A model generated the notes under the pieces. The model was given only the letters and a program-made list of their open reading frames with translations, ran no database searches and was not told the DNA's origin. Shown one piece after another: positions 18,416 to 26,085 of a stretch of 33,820 nucleotides of DNA (position 1 is the first letter of the stretch; each line of letters starts with the position of its first letter). The position numbers and the translations under genes were made by a program. This stretch comes from Elusimicrobiota bacterium (GTDB lineage Bacteria > Elusimicrobiota > Elusimicrobia > UBA1565 > UBA9628), in the NCBI GenBank assembly GCA_016234805.1, contig JACRNU010000016.1, positions 1-33,820 on the forward strand, read 5' to 3'.

Positions 18416-19735
18416 CTACTGGATGCGCTCGAAGGCTTTCCCAAGCCTCTTGGCTGCGTCGTCGATCTCGGCCTTGCTCACGCTCATCGGAGGGCTGATG
18501 CGCAGGACGTTCCCGTAGAGCCCGCCCTTGCCGATCAAGAGGCCCTCCTTCCTGGTCTCCTCGAACAGCCTCAGCACGGTCTTGGCGTCCGGAGCCTTGG
18601 TCTTCCTGTCCGTGACGAGCTCCACGCCTGCCATCAAGCCCATGCCGCGCACGTCGCCGATGCACGCAAACCGCTTCTGGAGCTCTCGCAGGTGGCCGCG
18701 AAGATGCTCGCCCATGAGCTCCACGTGCTCCAGGAGTCCCTCACTTTCGATGGCGTCGATCGTGGCGTGCGCGGCGACGCACGAGACAGGGTTGCCGCCG
18801 AAGGTGGAGATCGTGGGCCCCTTCAAGGCCTCGGCGATCTTGGTGGTGGTCACGGTCCAGCCGATCGGGATGCCGTTGGCCATGCCCTTGGCCGAGGTCA
18901 TGATGTCGGGAACCACGCCGAAGTGCTCGATGCCGAACCACTTGCCGCCGGTGCGGCCCCAGCCGGTCTGGACCTCGTCCGCGATGAACAGCCCGCCGTA
19001 GCGGCGCACGATGTCCACCGCGACCTTGAAGTACTCCTTGGGCGGGACCACGAAGCCTCCCACGCCTAGGACCGGCTCGGCCAGGAACGCGGCCGGCTTG
19101 CCGCAGGTCTCGGTCTGGATCAACTCCTCGAGGTCCGTGGCGCAGGCCATGTCGCAGGCGGGGTAGGTCAGCTTGAAGGGACAGCGGTAGCAGTAGGGCG
19201 CGTGGCCGTGCCGGATGCCGGGGACTTGGGCCTTGGCGATCCTCCAGGCCGCGTGCGCGGTCAGGCCCATGGCCAGGGTGGAGCGTCCGGAGTAGGAGTG
19301 TCGCAGGGCGATCACCTCGGTCGCGCCCGTGTAGTGCTGGGCGGTGAGCACCGCGGTCTCGTCAGCCTCGGTGCCGGAGTTGGTGAAGAAGCTGCGCTTC
19401 AAGTCTCCCGGGGTGATGACGGCGAGCCTCTCGGCCAGGTCCGCGGCGGGCTGGGTCGGATACAGGGTCGAGACGTGCTGGAGCTTGCCCAACTGCTCCG
19501 TGACCCGGGCCGTGATCTTCTTGTGGCAATGGCCCACGGACACGGTCAGGATGCCCCCGAAGAAGTCGAGGTACTTCGCGCCGTCGGCGTCAACCACCCA
19601 GCAGCCCTCGCCCGAGACCAGCGGAAGGGGCTCCTGGTAATAGGTGATGACCGACGGGTACAGGAAGTCCTTGTACTTCTTGGTGAGCTCGGCGTTCCCG
19701 GCCTTGACCGCGTTCTTCGAAGTCTCGATCTTCAT
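18416..19735 (-). CDS. Class III PLP aminotransferase, probably beta-alanine / 3-aminoisobutyrate transaminase
   Basis: In this operon the expected reaction is transfer of the amino group of beta-alanine or 3-aminoisobutyrate to a keto acid, giving malonate or methylmalonate semialdehyde for MmsA. The 439-residue protein shows fold-type I class III motifs: FFTNSGTEADETA (116-128), LFIADEVQTGWGRTG (249-263) with Asp253 facing the pyridine nitrogen, and SAKGMANGIPIG with PLP Lys283. It resembles AGXT2-type enzymes. A four-cysteine segment CYRCPFKLTYPACDMAC (182-198) interrupts the large domain and may bind metal. Substrate preference is inferred from gene context. Confidence 0.88.
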   Translation of the reverse strand: MKIETSKNAVKAGNAELTKKYKDFLYPSVITYYQEPLPLVSGEGCWVVDADGAKYLDFFGGILTVSVGHCHKKITARVTEQLGKLQHVSTLYPTQPAADLAERLAVITPGDLKRSFFTNSGTEADETAVLTAQHYTGATEVIALRHSYSGRSTLAMGLTAHAAWRIAKAQVPGIRHGHAPYCYRCPFKLTYPACDMACATDLEELIQTETCGKPAAFLAEPVLGVGGFVVPPKEYFKVAVDIVRRYGGLFIADEVQTGWGRTGGKWFGIEHFGVVPDIMTSAKGMANGIPIGWTVTTTKIAEALKGPTISTFGGNPVSCVAAHATIDAIESEGLLEHVELMGEHLRGHLRELQKRFACIGDVRGMGLMAGVELVTDRKTKAPDAKTVLRLFEETRKEGLLIGKGGLYGNVLRISPPMSVSKAEIDDAAKRLGKAFERIQ

Positions 19736-19739
19736 GTCA

Positions 19740-21197
19740 TCAGCTCCATTGCCTCGCGTCGGATGCGCTTCTCTTGATGAACCTGCCGGCTCCCTTGGTC
19801 CCGGTGAACGCGCCGTCCTTGGAGACCACCCTGCCCCGCGAGAGCACCAGCGCGGCCATGCCCGAGAGCTCGAAGCCCTCGAACGCGGAGTAGTCCACCC
19901 GATGGCGGCTCGTGGCTTTGGAGATCCGGCCCTTCTTCTTGGGGTCGAAGAGCACGAGGTCCGCGTCGGACCCGACCGCGATCGTGCCCTTGGCCGGGGA
20001 GAGCCCGAATATCCTGGCCGGATTCGTGGCCACGACAGCGGCGAACTGGTTGCGGCTCAGCTTTCCTTTCGCCACGCCATAGGTGTAGAGGAGGTTCATC
20101 CGGTCCCCGACCGCCGGGATGCCGTTGGGGATCTTCAGGAAGGTGTCCTTGCCCATGTCCTTCTGTCCGGAGAAGTTGAAGGAGCAGTGGTCCGTGGCCA
20201 CTCCCTGGATGAAGCCGTCCCGGAGGCCCTGCCAGAGCTTCTCCTGGCCGGCCTTCTCCCTCAGAGGGGGGGACATGACCCATTTGGCGGCCTCGAACCC
20301 GTTGCCTCGGTAGAGCGAGTCATCCAGCAGCAGGTATTGGGGGCAGGTCTCGGCCAGCACGAGCTGGCCGCGGCAGCGCGCGGCCTTGACCTCTTCGAGC
20401 GCCTCGTTGCAGCTCAGGTGCACGATGTAGAGGGGGGCGCCGGCCATGCGGGCAAGCTCGATGCCGCGGTGCGTGGCCTCAGCCTCGGCCGCCGCGGGAT
20501 GGGCGATGGGATGATACTGGGCCGCGGTCTTGCCCTCGTCGGTCAGCTGCTTCATGAGGTAGGCCAGAATGTCGCCGTTCTCAGCGTGGATGGAGACCAG
20601 GGCACCGTGCTTCTTGGCCGCGTTGAGGACTCCTAGGAACTGGAGGTCATCCACCATGAAGGCGCCCTTATAGGCCAGGAAGCACTTGAAGCTGGTGATC
20701 CCCTCGGCCACCACCTTCGGGATTTCCGCGGCCACCTGGTCGTTGAACTCGACCAGGGCCATGTGGAAGCCGTAGTCCACCACGGCCTTGCCCGCGGCCT
20801 TGGCCTTCCAGGTCTCGAGGGCCTCTAGCACGCTGCGGCCCTTGGAAGGGATCACGAAATCGATGATGGTGGTGGTGCCGCCGCAGGCCGCGGCCGTGGT
20901 CCCGCTCTCGAAGTCGTCGGCCGAGACCGTGCCCATGAAGGGAAGGTCGAAATGCGTGTGCACGTCCACTCCGCCAGGATAGACCTCGAGTCCCCGGGCA
21001 TCGATGACCTCAACCGGGCCGGCCGCGGACACACACTCGGAGATCTCGACGATCTTTCCCTTGCGGATGAGGAGGTCCGCCTTGAAGGAGTCCGCGGCGG
21101 TGAACACGCTCCCGCCGCGGATCACCATCTGGCCGCTGCAGGGCTTCTCGGCCACGACGGCCCCGGACGTCCTGGGTGCGGCCTTCTTGCTGGGCAT
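19740..21197 (-). CDS. hydA: Dihydropyrimidinase
   Basis: This enzyme hydrolyses dihydrouracil or dihydrothymine to N-carbamoyl-beta-alanine or N-carbamoyl-3-aminoisobutyrate. The 485-residue amidohydrolase has the complete binuclear zinc site: H80 and H82 in GGVDVHTHFDLPF, the carboxylated Lys171 in FKCFLAYKG with the stereochemistry-gate Tyr176, H204 in SIHAENGD, H260 in VHLSC and D336 in ATDHCSF. A basic Ala/Ser/Lys N-terminal extension of about 20 residues precedes the usual start of the family. ATG 21197 follows GGAGGG. Hydantoinases share these residues; the pyrimidine operon decides the name. The aminotransferase starts four bases after its stop. Confidence 0.95.
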   Translation of the reverse strand: MPSKKAAPRTSGAVVAEKPCSGQMVIRGGSVFTAADSFKADLLIRKGKIVEISECVSAAGPVEVIDARGLEVYPGGVDVHTHFDLPFMGTVSADDFESGTTAAACGGTTTIIDFVIPSKGRSVLEALETWKAKAAGKAVVDYGFHMALVEFNDQVAAEIPKVVAEGITSFKCFLAYKGAFMVDDLQFLGVLNAAKKHGALVSIHAENGDILAYLMKQLTDEGKTAAQYHPIAHPAAAEAEATHRGIELARMAGAPLYIVHLSCNEALEEVKAARCRGQLVLAETCPQYLLLDDSLYRGNGFEAAKWVMSPPLREKAGQEKLWQGLRDGFIQGVATDHCSFNFSGQKDMGKDTFLKIPNGIPAVGDRMNLLYTYGVAKGKLSRNQFAAVVATNPARIFGLSPAKGTIAVGSDADLVLFDPKKKGRISKATSRHRVDYSAFEGFELSGMAALVLSRGRVVSKDGAFTGTKGAGRFIKRSASDARQWS

Positions 21198-21207
21198 GGT
21201 CCCTCCG

Positions 21208-22080
21208 CTACGGCAGAAGCTTGCCGATGTCCTCGTAGGTCTCGGGACGGCGGTCCCGGTAGAACTGCCAGGTGTTGCGGACCTCGGCGATCTTGTCGAG
21301 ATCGATGTCCGCGGTCACGAGCTCGTCCTTGTCCTCGCTAGCCTCGGCCAGGATCTCGCCGCGCGGGTTGACGAAGTAGCTGTGGCCGTAGAACTTCCCG
21401 AGCTTCCAGGGCCGCTCGGTCCCGACCCGGTTGATGCACCCCATGAAGTAGCCGTTGGCCACGGCGTGCGCGGGCTGCTCGAGCTTCCACAGGTGCTGGG
21501 AGAGCCCGGCCACGGTGGCGGACGGGTTGAAGACGATCTCGGCGCCGCCCAAGCCGAACACGCGCGCTCCCTCCGGGAAATGGCGGTCGTAGCAGATGTA
21601 GACCCCGACCTTGGCGTACCTGGTCTGGAACACCGGGTAGCCGAGGTTGCCGGGCTTGAAGAAGAACTTCTCCCAGAAGCCGGCCACCTGCGGGATGTGG
21701 ATCTTGCGGTACTTGCCGAGGTACTTGCCGTCGGCGTCGAGGACCGCGGCGGTGTTGTAGTAGACGCCGGGCATGCAGGTCTCGTAGAGAGGGACCACGA
21801 TGACCATGCGGTGCTTCTTGGCGTACTTCGAAAGGAGCTCGGTGGACGGCCCGGGCACCGGCTCGGCCGTGGCGTACCACTTGGCGTCCTGCGACGGGCA
21901 GAAATAGGGGGTCGAGAATATCTCCTGGAGGCAGAGGATCTGGACACCGTCCTTGCCGGCCCTGTCCACCAGGGCCAGGTGCTTCTTGATCATCGCCTGC
22001 TTGATCTGGGCCACGCTGCCCTCTCCCTCGTGGAGGGGCAGGCTGCACTGGATGAGGCCGCACTTGACGATTCTAGGCAT
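21208..22080 (-). CDS. pydC: Beta-ureidopropionase (N-carbamoyl-beta-alanine amidohydrolase)
   Basis: The enzyme cleaves N-carbamoyl-beta-alanine (or its methyl analogue) to the beta-amino acid, CO2 and ammonia. The 290-residue protein is a nitrilase-superfamily member with the catalytic Glu53 (LQEIFSTPYF), Lys126 (KYRKIHIP) and Cys163 (YICYDRHFPE), plus Glu137 in FWEK. N-carbamoylputrescine amidases are close relatives, but the position directly before dihydropyrimidinase in a pyrimidine operon points to beta-ureidopropionase. Its ATG overlaps the end of the preceding small gene by eight bases; dihydropyrimidinase starts ten bases after its stop. Confidence 0.92.
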   Translation of the reverse strand: MPRIVKCGLIQCSLPLHEGEGSVAQIKQAMIKKHLALVDRAGKDGVQILCLQEIFSTPYFCPSQDAKWYATAEPVPGPSTELLSKYAKKHRMVIVVPLYETCMPGVYYNTAAVLDADGKYLGKYRKIHIPQVAGFWEKFFFKPGNLGYPVFQTRYAKVGVYICYDRHFPEGARVFGLGGAEIVFNPSATVAGLSQHLWKLEQPAHAVANGYFMGCINRVGTERPWKLGKFYGHSYFVNPRGEILAEASEDKDELVTADIDLDKIAEVRNTWQFYRDRRPETYEDIGKLLP

Positions 22081-22492
22081 GTTCAGAGATCTCCGTGATG
22101 AGCTGGTTCTTCCGGTCCGCGATCCTTTCGAGCGACCTCTTCACCTCGGCCAGGTTCACGACGCACGCGGCCCGGCGGAGGAAGTCGCGCTGCTTCTCCA
22201 GGACAACTAGCGAACCCTTGAGAGCGCCTGAGCCAGGCAGGGCGGAGACCGCCTGGAAAGCGTAGGCGGCCTCGTCGATGGCCTCGCAGGGCTCCATGAC
22301 CATCTCGGTGACGTTCTCCCTGAGGATGGTCCGCAGGGTCTTGAGGGACCTCTGCGATTCGGCCTGGATCCTCCCGAGGGCCTCCCGGCCGGCCTCCGGC
22401 GCTGATGCCAGGGTTCGGGAAAGGGCATCCCCTGCGGATTCCTCCGCCTGGATCGCGAATCCCAGGATGGCGCTGAAGGTGGCCAAGGGCAT
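22073..22492 (-). CDS. Small all-helical protein, first gene of the pyrimidine-degradation operon, unknown function
   Basis: The 139-residue product starts MPLATFSAILGFAIQAEES and appears alpha-helical throughout, with long amphipathic stretches and only two cysteines. The opening faintly recalls ferritin-like or rubrerythrin-like helices, but no ExxH metal pairs are visible, so that link is weak. An ATG at 22519 lies in the same frame but sits inside the spacer of a strong promoter motif and would not be transcribed, so ATG 22492 with AGGA just before it is chosen. It overlaps the beta-ureidopropionase start by eight bases, so it is translated with the pathway enzymes. It could be a sensor, scaffold or accessory protein; nothing in the sequence decides. 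Confidence 0.7.
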   Translation of the reverse strand: MPLATFSAILGFAIQAEESAGDALSRTLASAPEAGREALGRIQAESQRSLKTLRTILRENVTEMVMEPCEAIDEAAYAFQAVSALPGSGALKGSLVVLEKQRDFLRRAACVVNLAEVKRSLERIADRKNQLITEISEHA

Positions 22493-22497
22493 GTGGT

Positions 22498-22501
22498 TCC
22501 T
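22498..22501 (-). promoter_or_regulatory. Ribosome binding site at the extreme 5' end of the pyrimidine operon mRNA
   Basis: AGGA on the minus strand, five bases before ATG 22492. With the -10 box ending at 22508, the leader would be only about nine bases. Confidence 0.45.
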
Positions 22502-22507
22502 GTCTCC

Positions 22508-22536
22508 ATTAAAGCTCATGTCACCGCAAAAGTCAA
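22508..22536 (-). promoter_or_regulatory. Sigma70-type promoter of the minus-strand pyrimidine operon
   Basis: On the minus strand, TTGACT (22536-22531), a 17-base spacer and TTTAAT (22513-22508): nine of twelve consensus bases at ideal spacing, in GC-rich DNA. It lies in the short gap behind oleD and contains the false upstream ATG (22519-22517) in its spacer. Confidence 0.65.
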
Positions 22537-22539
22537 AGC

Positions 22540-22569
22540 CTGGCGCGCGCCCCTGACCGACCGGGTCAG
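22540..22569 (-). terminator. Weak hairpin at the oleD stop codon, possible end of the ole transcript
   Basis: CTGACC and GGTCAG (22553-22558 and 22564-22569) pair around a five-base loop and include the oleD stop codon. On the minus strand they are followed by the palindrome GGCGCGCGCC and then CTTTGACTTTT. It could attenuate read-through from the ole operon into the pyrimidine operon. No clean T-tract is present, so the assignment is weak. Confidence 0.25.
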
Positions 22570-23558
22570 CCGGTACGGCGCAGCGACTCGGCCAAGCGCT
22601 TCAAGCCCTCGTCGATAGTGATTTTGGGCTCATAGCCCAGGTCGCGCCGCGCCGCCGAGATGTCGAACCAATGGCTGGTCGAGAGTTCAGCGGCCAGAAA
22701 GCGCGTCATCCTGGGCTCGCCCGACAGGCCCAAGGCCCGGTGCGCGAGTGCCAGCACGGCTCCGGCAGCGTAGGCGGCTAAAGGGGGGAGGCTCCTCTTC
22801 AGCGGGGGAAGTCCTGCGGCGACGAGGATGCCGTCCACGAGCTTCCACACGGGCCAGGGCTCTCCGTTGGAGATGAAGTACGCCCGGCCTGCCGGAGGCT
22901 TGCCAGGAATGAGGCGGTCGGCGGCTAGGATGTGGGCGTCCGCCGCGTTGTCGATGTAGGTCGAGTCCACCAGGCGGGGCGGGCCGCTGAGCTTGAAGAG
23001 CCTGCCCTGCTTCGCCCGCGTCACGATGCGCGGGACCAGATGGTTGTCTCCAGGCCCCCACACGAGGTGAGGCCGCAGGCTCACCGAGGCAAGAACCGGG
23101 CTGTCGGCAGCGAGTACGAGACGCTCAGCCGTTGCCTTGGTCTCGGGGTAAGGGGCTTCGTACCGGCTGGGATAGGGGACTGATTCGTCAACGCCTTCCA
23201 TGTCGCGGCCGTGGAAGACCACGCTGGGCGAGCTCGTGAACACCAGGCGAGGCACAGCGGAGGCCTTGCACGCCGCGATCACGTTCTCCGTGCCTGTCAC
23301 ATTGGACCTATGGTATTCCTCCGGGGAACCCCAGACTCCGGCCTTGGCAGCCGCATGGAAGACCACGTCCATGCCCCGGACCGCCCGGAACACTGTTTCA
23401 GAGTCCGCGATATCTCCCAGCGCGGAGTCGACACCCAGGCGGGCCAGGTCCGGGTGCAGGGTCCTGGAGAGGCTCCGGACCGTGTCCCCGCGCCGGGCCA
23501 GCCTCTCGACGATGGCTTTCCCGATGAAGCCTCCGCCTCCGGTGACGAGGGCCCTCAT
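22566..23558 (-). CDS. oleD: OleD-type NAD(P)-dependent 2-alkyl-3-ketoalkanoate reductase
   Basis: OleD reduces the 2-alkyl-3-keto acid made by OleA to the 2-alkyl-3-hydroxy acid. The 330-residue protein is an extended short-chain dehydrogenase of the 3-beta-HSD type. TGGGGFIG (6-13) is the Rossmann loop, followed by VVFHAAA, SSPSVV around Ser109-110, and the catalytic YPETK (Tyr137, Lys141). ATG 23558 overlaps the oleC stop (ATGA); a longer open frame upstream lies inside oleC and is rejected. The sugar-epimerase family is an alternative by fold, but the oleABC neighbours decide. This is the last gene of the hydrocarbon operon. Confidence 0.9.
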   Translation of the reverse strand: MRALVTGGGGFIGKAIVERLARRGDTVRSLSRTLHPDLARLGVDSALGDIADSETVFRAVRGMDVVFHAAAKAGVWGSPEEYHRSNVTGTENVIAACKASAVPRLVFTSSPSVVFHGRDMEGVDESVPYPSRYEAPYPETKATAERLVLAADSPVLASVSLRPHLVWGPGDNHLVPRIVTRAKQGRLFKLSGPPRLVDSTYIDNAADAHILAADRLIPGKPPAGRAYFISNGEPWPVWKLVDGILVAAGLPPLKRSLPPLAAYAAGAVLALAHRALGLSGEPRMTRFLAAELSTSHWFDISAARRDLGYEPKITIDEGLKRLAESLRRTG

Positions 23559-25201
23559 CTGAGCCGGGTCCCTGCCCAGACCGCGAGCGCTTCCCGGTCG
23601 ATCTTGGCGTTGTGGCGGATATCCACGGGCAAAGACGGGTGGAACAGGAGATCCTTGATGCCCGCCGTGACCGGATTCGAGGACGCGAGCAGGAGCAGCT
23701 CGTCCTTGAGGCTCTTCGAAGGCCGGACGCCGGCTTCGAACTCGATGATGATGACCGGTCGCCGGCTGGGCGCACGGCCCACGCCCACGAGAGCGCTGCG
23801 GCGCACCGAAGGATGGGCGTTGAACACGGATTCGCAGGGCACGCTGAAGAGCGTGCCGCTCGCGACTATGACCCGGTGGGCTTTGCGGCCGCAGAACCAC
23901 ACCCGGCCCTTGTCGTCGAGCCTGGCCAAGTCCCCCATGCGATGATAGAAGCCTCCGTCCGCGCAGGGGATCTTGCCGAGCTGGTCGCAGTCCGGACGGC
24001 CGAAATAGGACCGGGTGACATTCGGGCCCCGGACCGCGACCTCGCCTGTCTCGCCCGGAGCCGTGAGCAGGTCGTCCGACCAGCAGGAGGGGATGGGTGT
24101 GTCGCTGATCCTGATGATCCGGAGCTCGAGTCCCGGGAAGGGCCGGCCCACGCAGACCCCGGCCCCGCGGTCGGTGAGGCCCGCGGTCTCGGAGAGGATC
24201 TCGTTGCCGCCGATGGAGGTCACCGGCAGAGCCTCGGTCGCGCCATAAGGGGTGTGGACTTCCACGCCCGGAGCAAGCAGTCGCTGGAAGCGGGCCACGA
24301 CCTTGGGAGGCACCGGCGCGCCGGCGGACACAACGCGCTTGAGGGAAGGAAGAGCCACGCCCCGGGCTTCGCCCCAGCGGCCCACTCGGTCGAGCAGGGC
24401 AGGGGAGCCGAAAAGATGAGTCACGCGATGGCGGAGGATCGGGCCGATGATGTTCTCAGGGTCCACGCGTCCGGGCTTGGTAAAGTCCATCTCCGGGATC
24501 ACCGCGGTCATGCCCAGGCTGGGCGCGAACAGAGCGAAGAGCGGGAAGGTCGGAAGGTCGACCTCGCCGGGACGGATCCCGAAGTGGTCCCGGAGCATGG
24601 CGACCTGGGCCGCGAAGTTGCCGTGGGTGTAGACCGCGCCCTTGGGGATGCCGGTGCTGCCCGAGGTGAAGAGGATGGCCGCGGTGTCGTCCGGCCCCGA
24701 GGATACGGCCTGGTACGGCCGATCCTCGCCGAGCCGCAGGACCTCGGCCAGGGTGCGCATGCCCGGCACACGGCGCGGGCCCACGATGATCCTGGTCTTC
24801 AAGGTCCTCCTGGCCCAGCCAAGGAGGACACGGCCGAGATGCGCGAGCGGGATGCCGATGAACGCCTCAGGCGCGGCCGTGTCGAGACAGGCCCCCAGGC
24901 TCCTGCGGTCTATGCCCGGATCCACGAGCACCGGCACCGCTCCCATGCGAAACATGGCGAAGGTCAGGCTGGAGAACTCAGGTCCTGGACGGACCATGAG
25001 CGCCACGCGCGTGCCCCGTGTGATGCCGACCGCCGAAAGCCCTCGGCAGCACGCGTCCGTCTCCGCGTTCAAGCGGCTGAAGGACCAGGCTGTTTCTTTC
25101 CGTCCCTTGAGGAAGATGATGGCAGACCGGTCCGGCTCCCGTGCCGCGGTCTCCGCCAAAGGAGCGGAGAGGTCCACTCCGAGAGATGAGGGGGAGGTCA
25201 C
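23555..25201 (-). CDS. oleC: OleC-type AMP-dependent beta-lactone synthetase
   Basis: OleC uses ATP to activate the 2-alkyl-3-hydroxy acid and closes it to a beta-lactone. The 548-residue ANL-superfamily protein has the phosphate-binding loop LFTSGSTGIPKG (177-188), the adenine-binding TPYGATEALP, the YHRMGDLARLD core and the hinge region near FCGRKAHR. Annotation pipelines usually call it a fatty acid CoA ligase; the oleABCD context supports the beta-lactone role. It starts at GTG 25201, whose bases overlap the oleB stop (GTGA), and ends overlapping oleD (ATGA). Confidence 0.9.
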   Translation of the reverse strand: MTSPSSLGVDLSAPLAETAAREPDRSAIIFLKGRKETAWSFSRLNAETDACCRGLSAVGITRGTRVALMVRPGPEFSSLTFAMFRMGAVPVLVDPGIDRRSLGACLDTAAPEAFIGIPLAHLGRVLLGWARRTLKTRIIVGPRRVPGMRTLAEVLRLGEDRPYQAVSSGPDDTAAILFTSGSTGIPKGAVYTHGNFAAQVAMLRDHFGIRPGEVDLPTFPLFALFAPSLGMTAVIPEMDFTKPGRVDPENIIGPILRHRVTHLFGSPALLDRVGRWGEARGVALPSLKRVVSAGAPVPPKVVARFQRLLAPGVEVHTPYGATEALPVTSIGGNEILSETAGLTDRGAGVCVGRPFPGLELRIIRISDTPIPSCWSDDLLTAPGETGEVAVRGPNVTRSYFGRPDCDQLGKIPCADGGFYHRMGDLARLDDKGRVWFCGRKAHRVIVASGTLFSVPCESVFNAHPSVRRSALVGVGRAPSRRPVIIIEFEAGVRPSKSLKDELLLLASSNPVTAGIKDLLFHPSLPVDIRHNAKIDREALAVWAGTRLR

Positions 25202-26085
25202 GACTTCTTTCCGGGGGGGTGGCGCGCCAGAAAATCCTTCACGAGCCCGCTGATGGCCGGACCCTCATCCTCCAGGACATAGTGTCCCGCTTCAGGGAAG
25301 CGGTGCGTCTCGGCCGATGGGAAACGCCGCACCCACTCCGCGAGGAAGGACGCGTCGAACACGAAGTCCTTCATGCCCCAGCAGATGAGCATCGGGGCAT
25401 CGGTGAAGCGGTGCAGGCCCTCTGCCACGGCCTGGACCACCGGGTAGGCATTGTCCCCGGGGACCAGGGGGATGTCCTGCACGAAGCGCAGGGTCGCGAT
25501 GCGATTCGCCCAGGAATCGTACGGCGCGACATAGGCCGCGGCCGTCTCCCGGGACATGGGCTTCTTCGTGACGCAAAGCCGCGTGGCCCCGACCGCGAAC
25601 GCGTTGAAGCCCCGGATGAGGAGCGTGCCCAGCATGGAATCCCGGCCGAGCTTGAGCTGCCAGGGCAGGAACTTGCCTCCAGGCAGGGGAAAGGCAGCGG
25701 TGTTGAGGATCACGAGGCGGCGCACGCGTTCCGGACGGCGGGAAGCCCAGGCCATGCCGATCATGCCTCCCCAGTCGTGGAGGACCAGGGTGATATCCTT
25801 GACCAGGCCGAGCTTTTCCAGGAAGGCCTCGAGGTCCGAGACCCGGCGCGACAGGGTGTACTCGTAGCGCTCGTCGGCGGGCTTGTCCGAGAGGCCCATG
25901 CCGATGTGGTCGGGCGCGACACAGCGATAGCCCCCGGCCATGGCGTCGATGAGTCCCCGGTAGTAGTACGACCAGGAGGGGTTGCCGTGGAGCATCACGA
26001 GCGGCTCGCCCTGGCCCTCGTCGCGGTAGTGCATGGCCAGGCCGTCGATGTCCATGAAGCGGCTTCCGGGCATGGCGCTCACCAT
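25198..26085 (-). CDS. oleB: OleB-type alpha/beta hydrolase, beta-lactone decarboxylase
   Basis: OleB releases CO2 from the beta-lactone to give the cis internal olefin. The 295-residue protein belongs to the haloalkane-dehalogenase-like branch of the alpha/beta hydrolases: oxyanion HGNPSWSY (33-40), nucleophile Asp104 in LHDWGGMIG, a candidate acid in WGMKDFVFD (about 240-244) and His268 in EAGHYVLED. The Asp nucleophile, rather than Ser, fits OleB. ATG 26085 overlaps the oleA end; GTG 26082 and ATG 26073 are possible alternative starts, since none has a strong ribosome site. The stop overlaps the oleC start. Confidence 0.9.
   Translation of the reverse strand: MVSAMPGSRFMDIDGLAMHYRDEGQGEPLVMLHGNPSWSYYYRGLIDAMAGGYRCVAPDHIGMGLSDKPADERYEYTLSRRVSDLEAFLEKLGLVKDITLVLHDWGGMIGMAWASRRPERVRRLVILNTAAFPLPGGKFLPWQLKLGRDSMLGTLLIRGFNAFAVGATRLCVTKKPMSRETAAAYVAPYDSWANRIATLRFVQDIPLVPGDNAYPVVQAVAEGLHRFTDAPMLICWGMKDFVFDASFLAEWVRRFPSAETHRFPEAGHYVLEDEGPAISGLVKDFLARHPPGKKS

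Noticed and set aside
18403-18444. Upstream ATG giving a 14-residue longer MmsA
   Set aside because: The extra residues overlap the aminotransferase end, and AGGAG precedes the internal ATG at 18402.
16048-18498. Very long plus-strand open frame opposite mmsA and across preA
   Set aside because: It is out of frame with preA, lies antisense to mmsA and reads as Ala/Arg/Gly/Asp/His-rich sequence with no domain. High-GC third positions generate such shadows; similar ones at 23612-25189, 27908-29419 and 30659-32167 were dropped for the same reason.
22493-22519. ATG 22519 as start of the small helical protein
   Set aside because: It lies in the spacer between the -35 and -10 boxes, so it would precede the transcription start.
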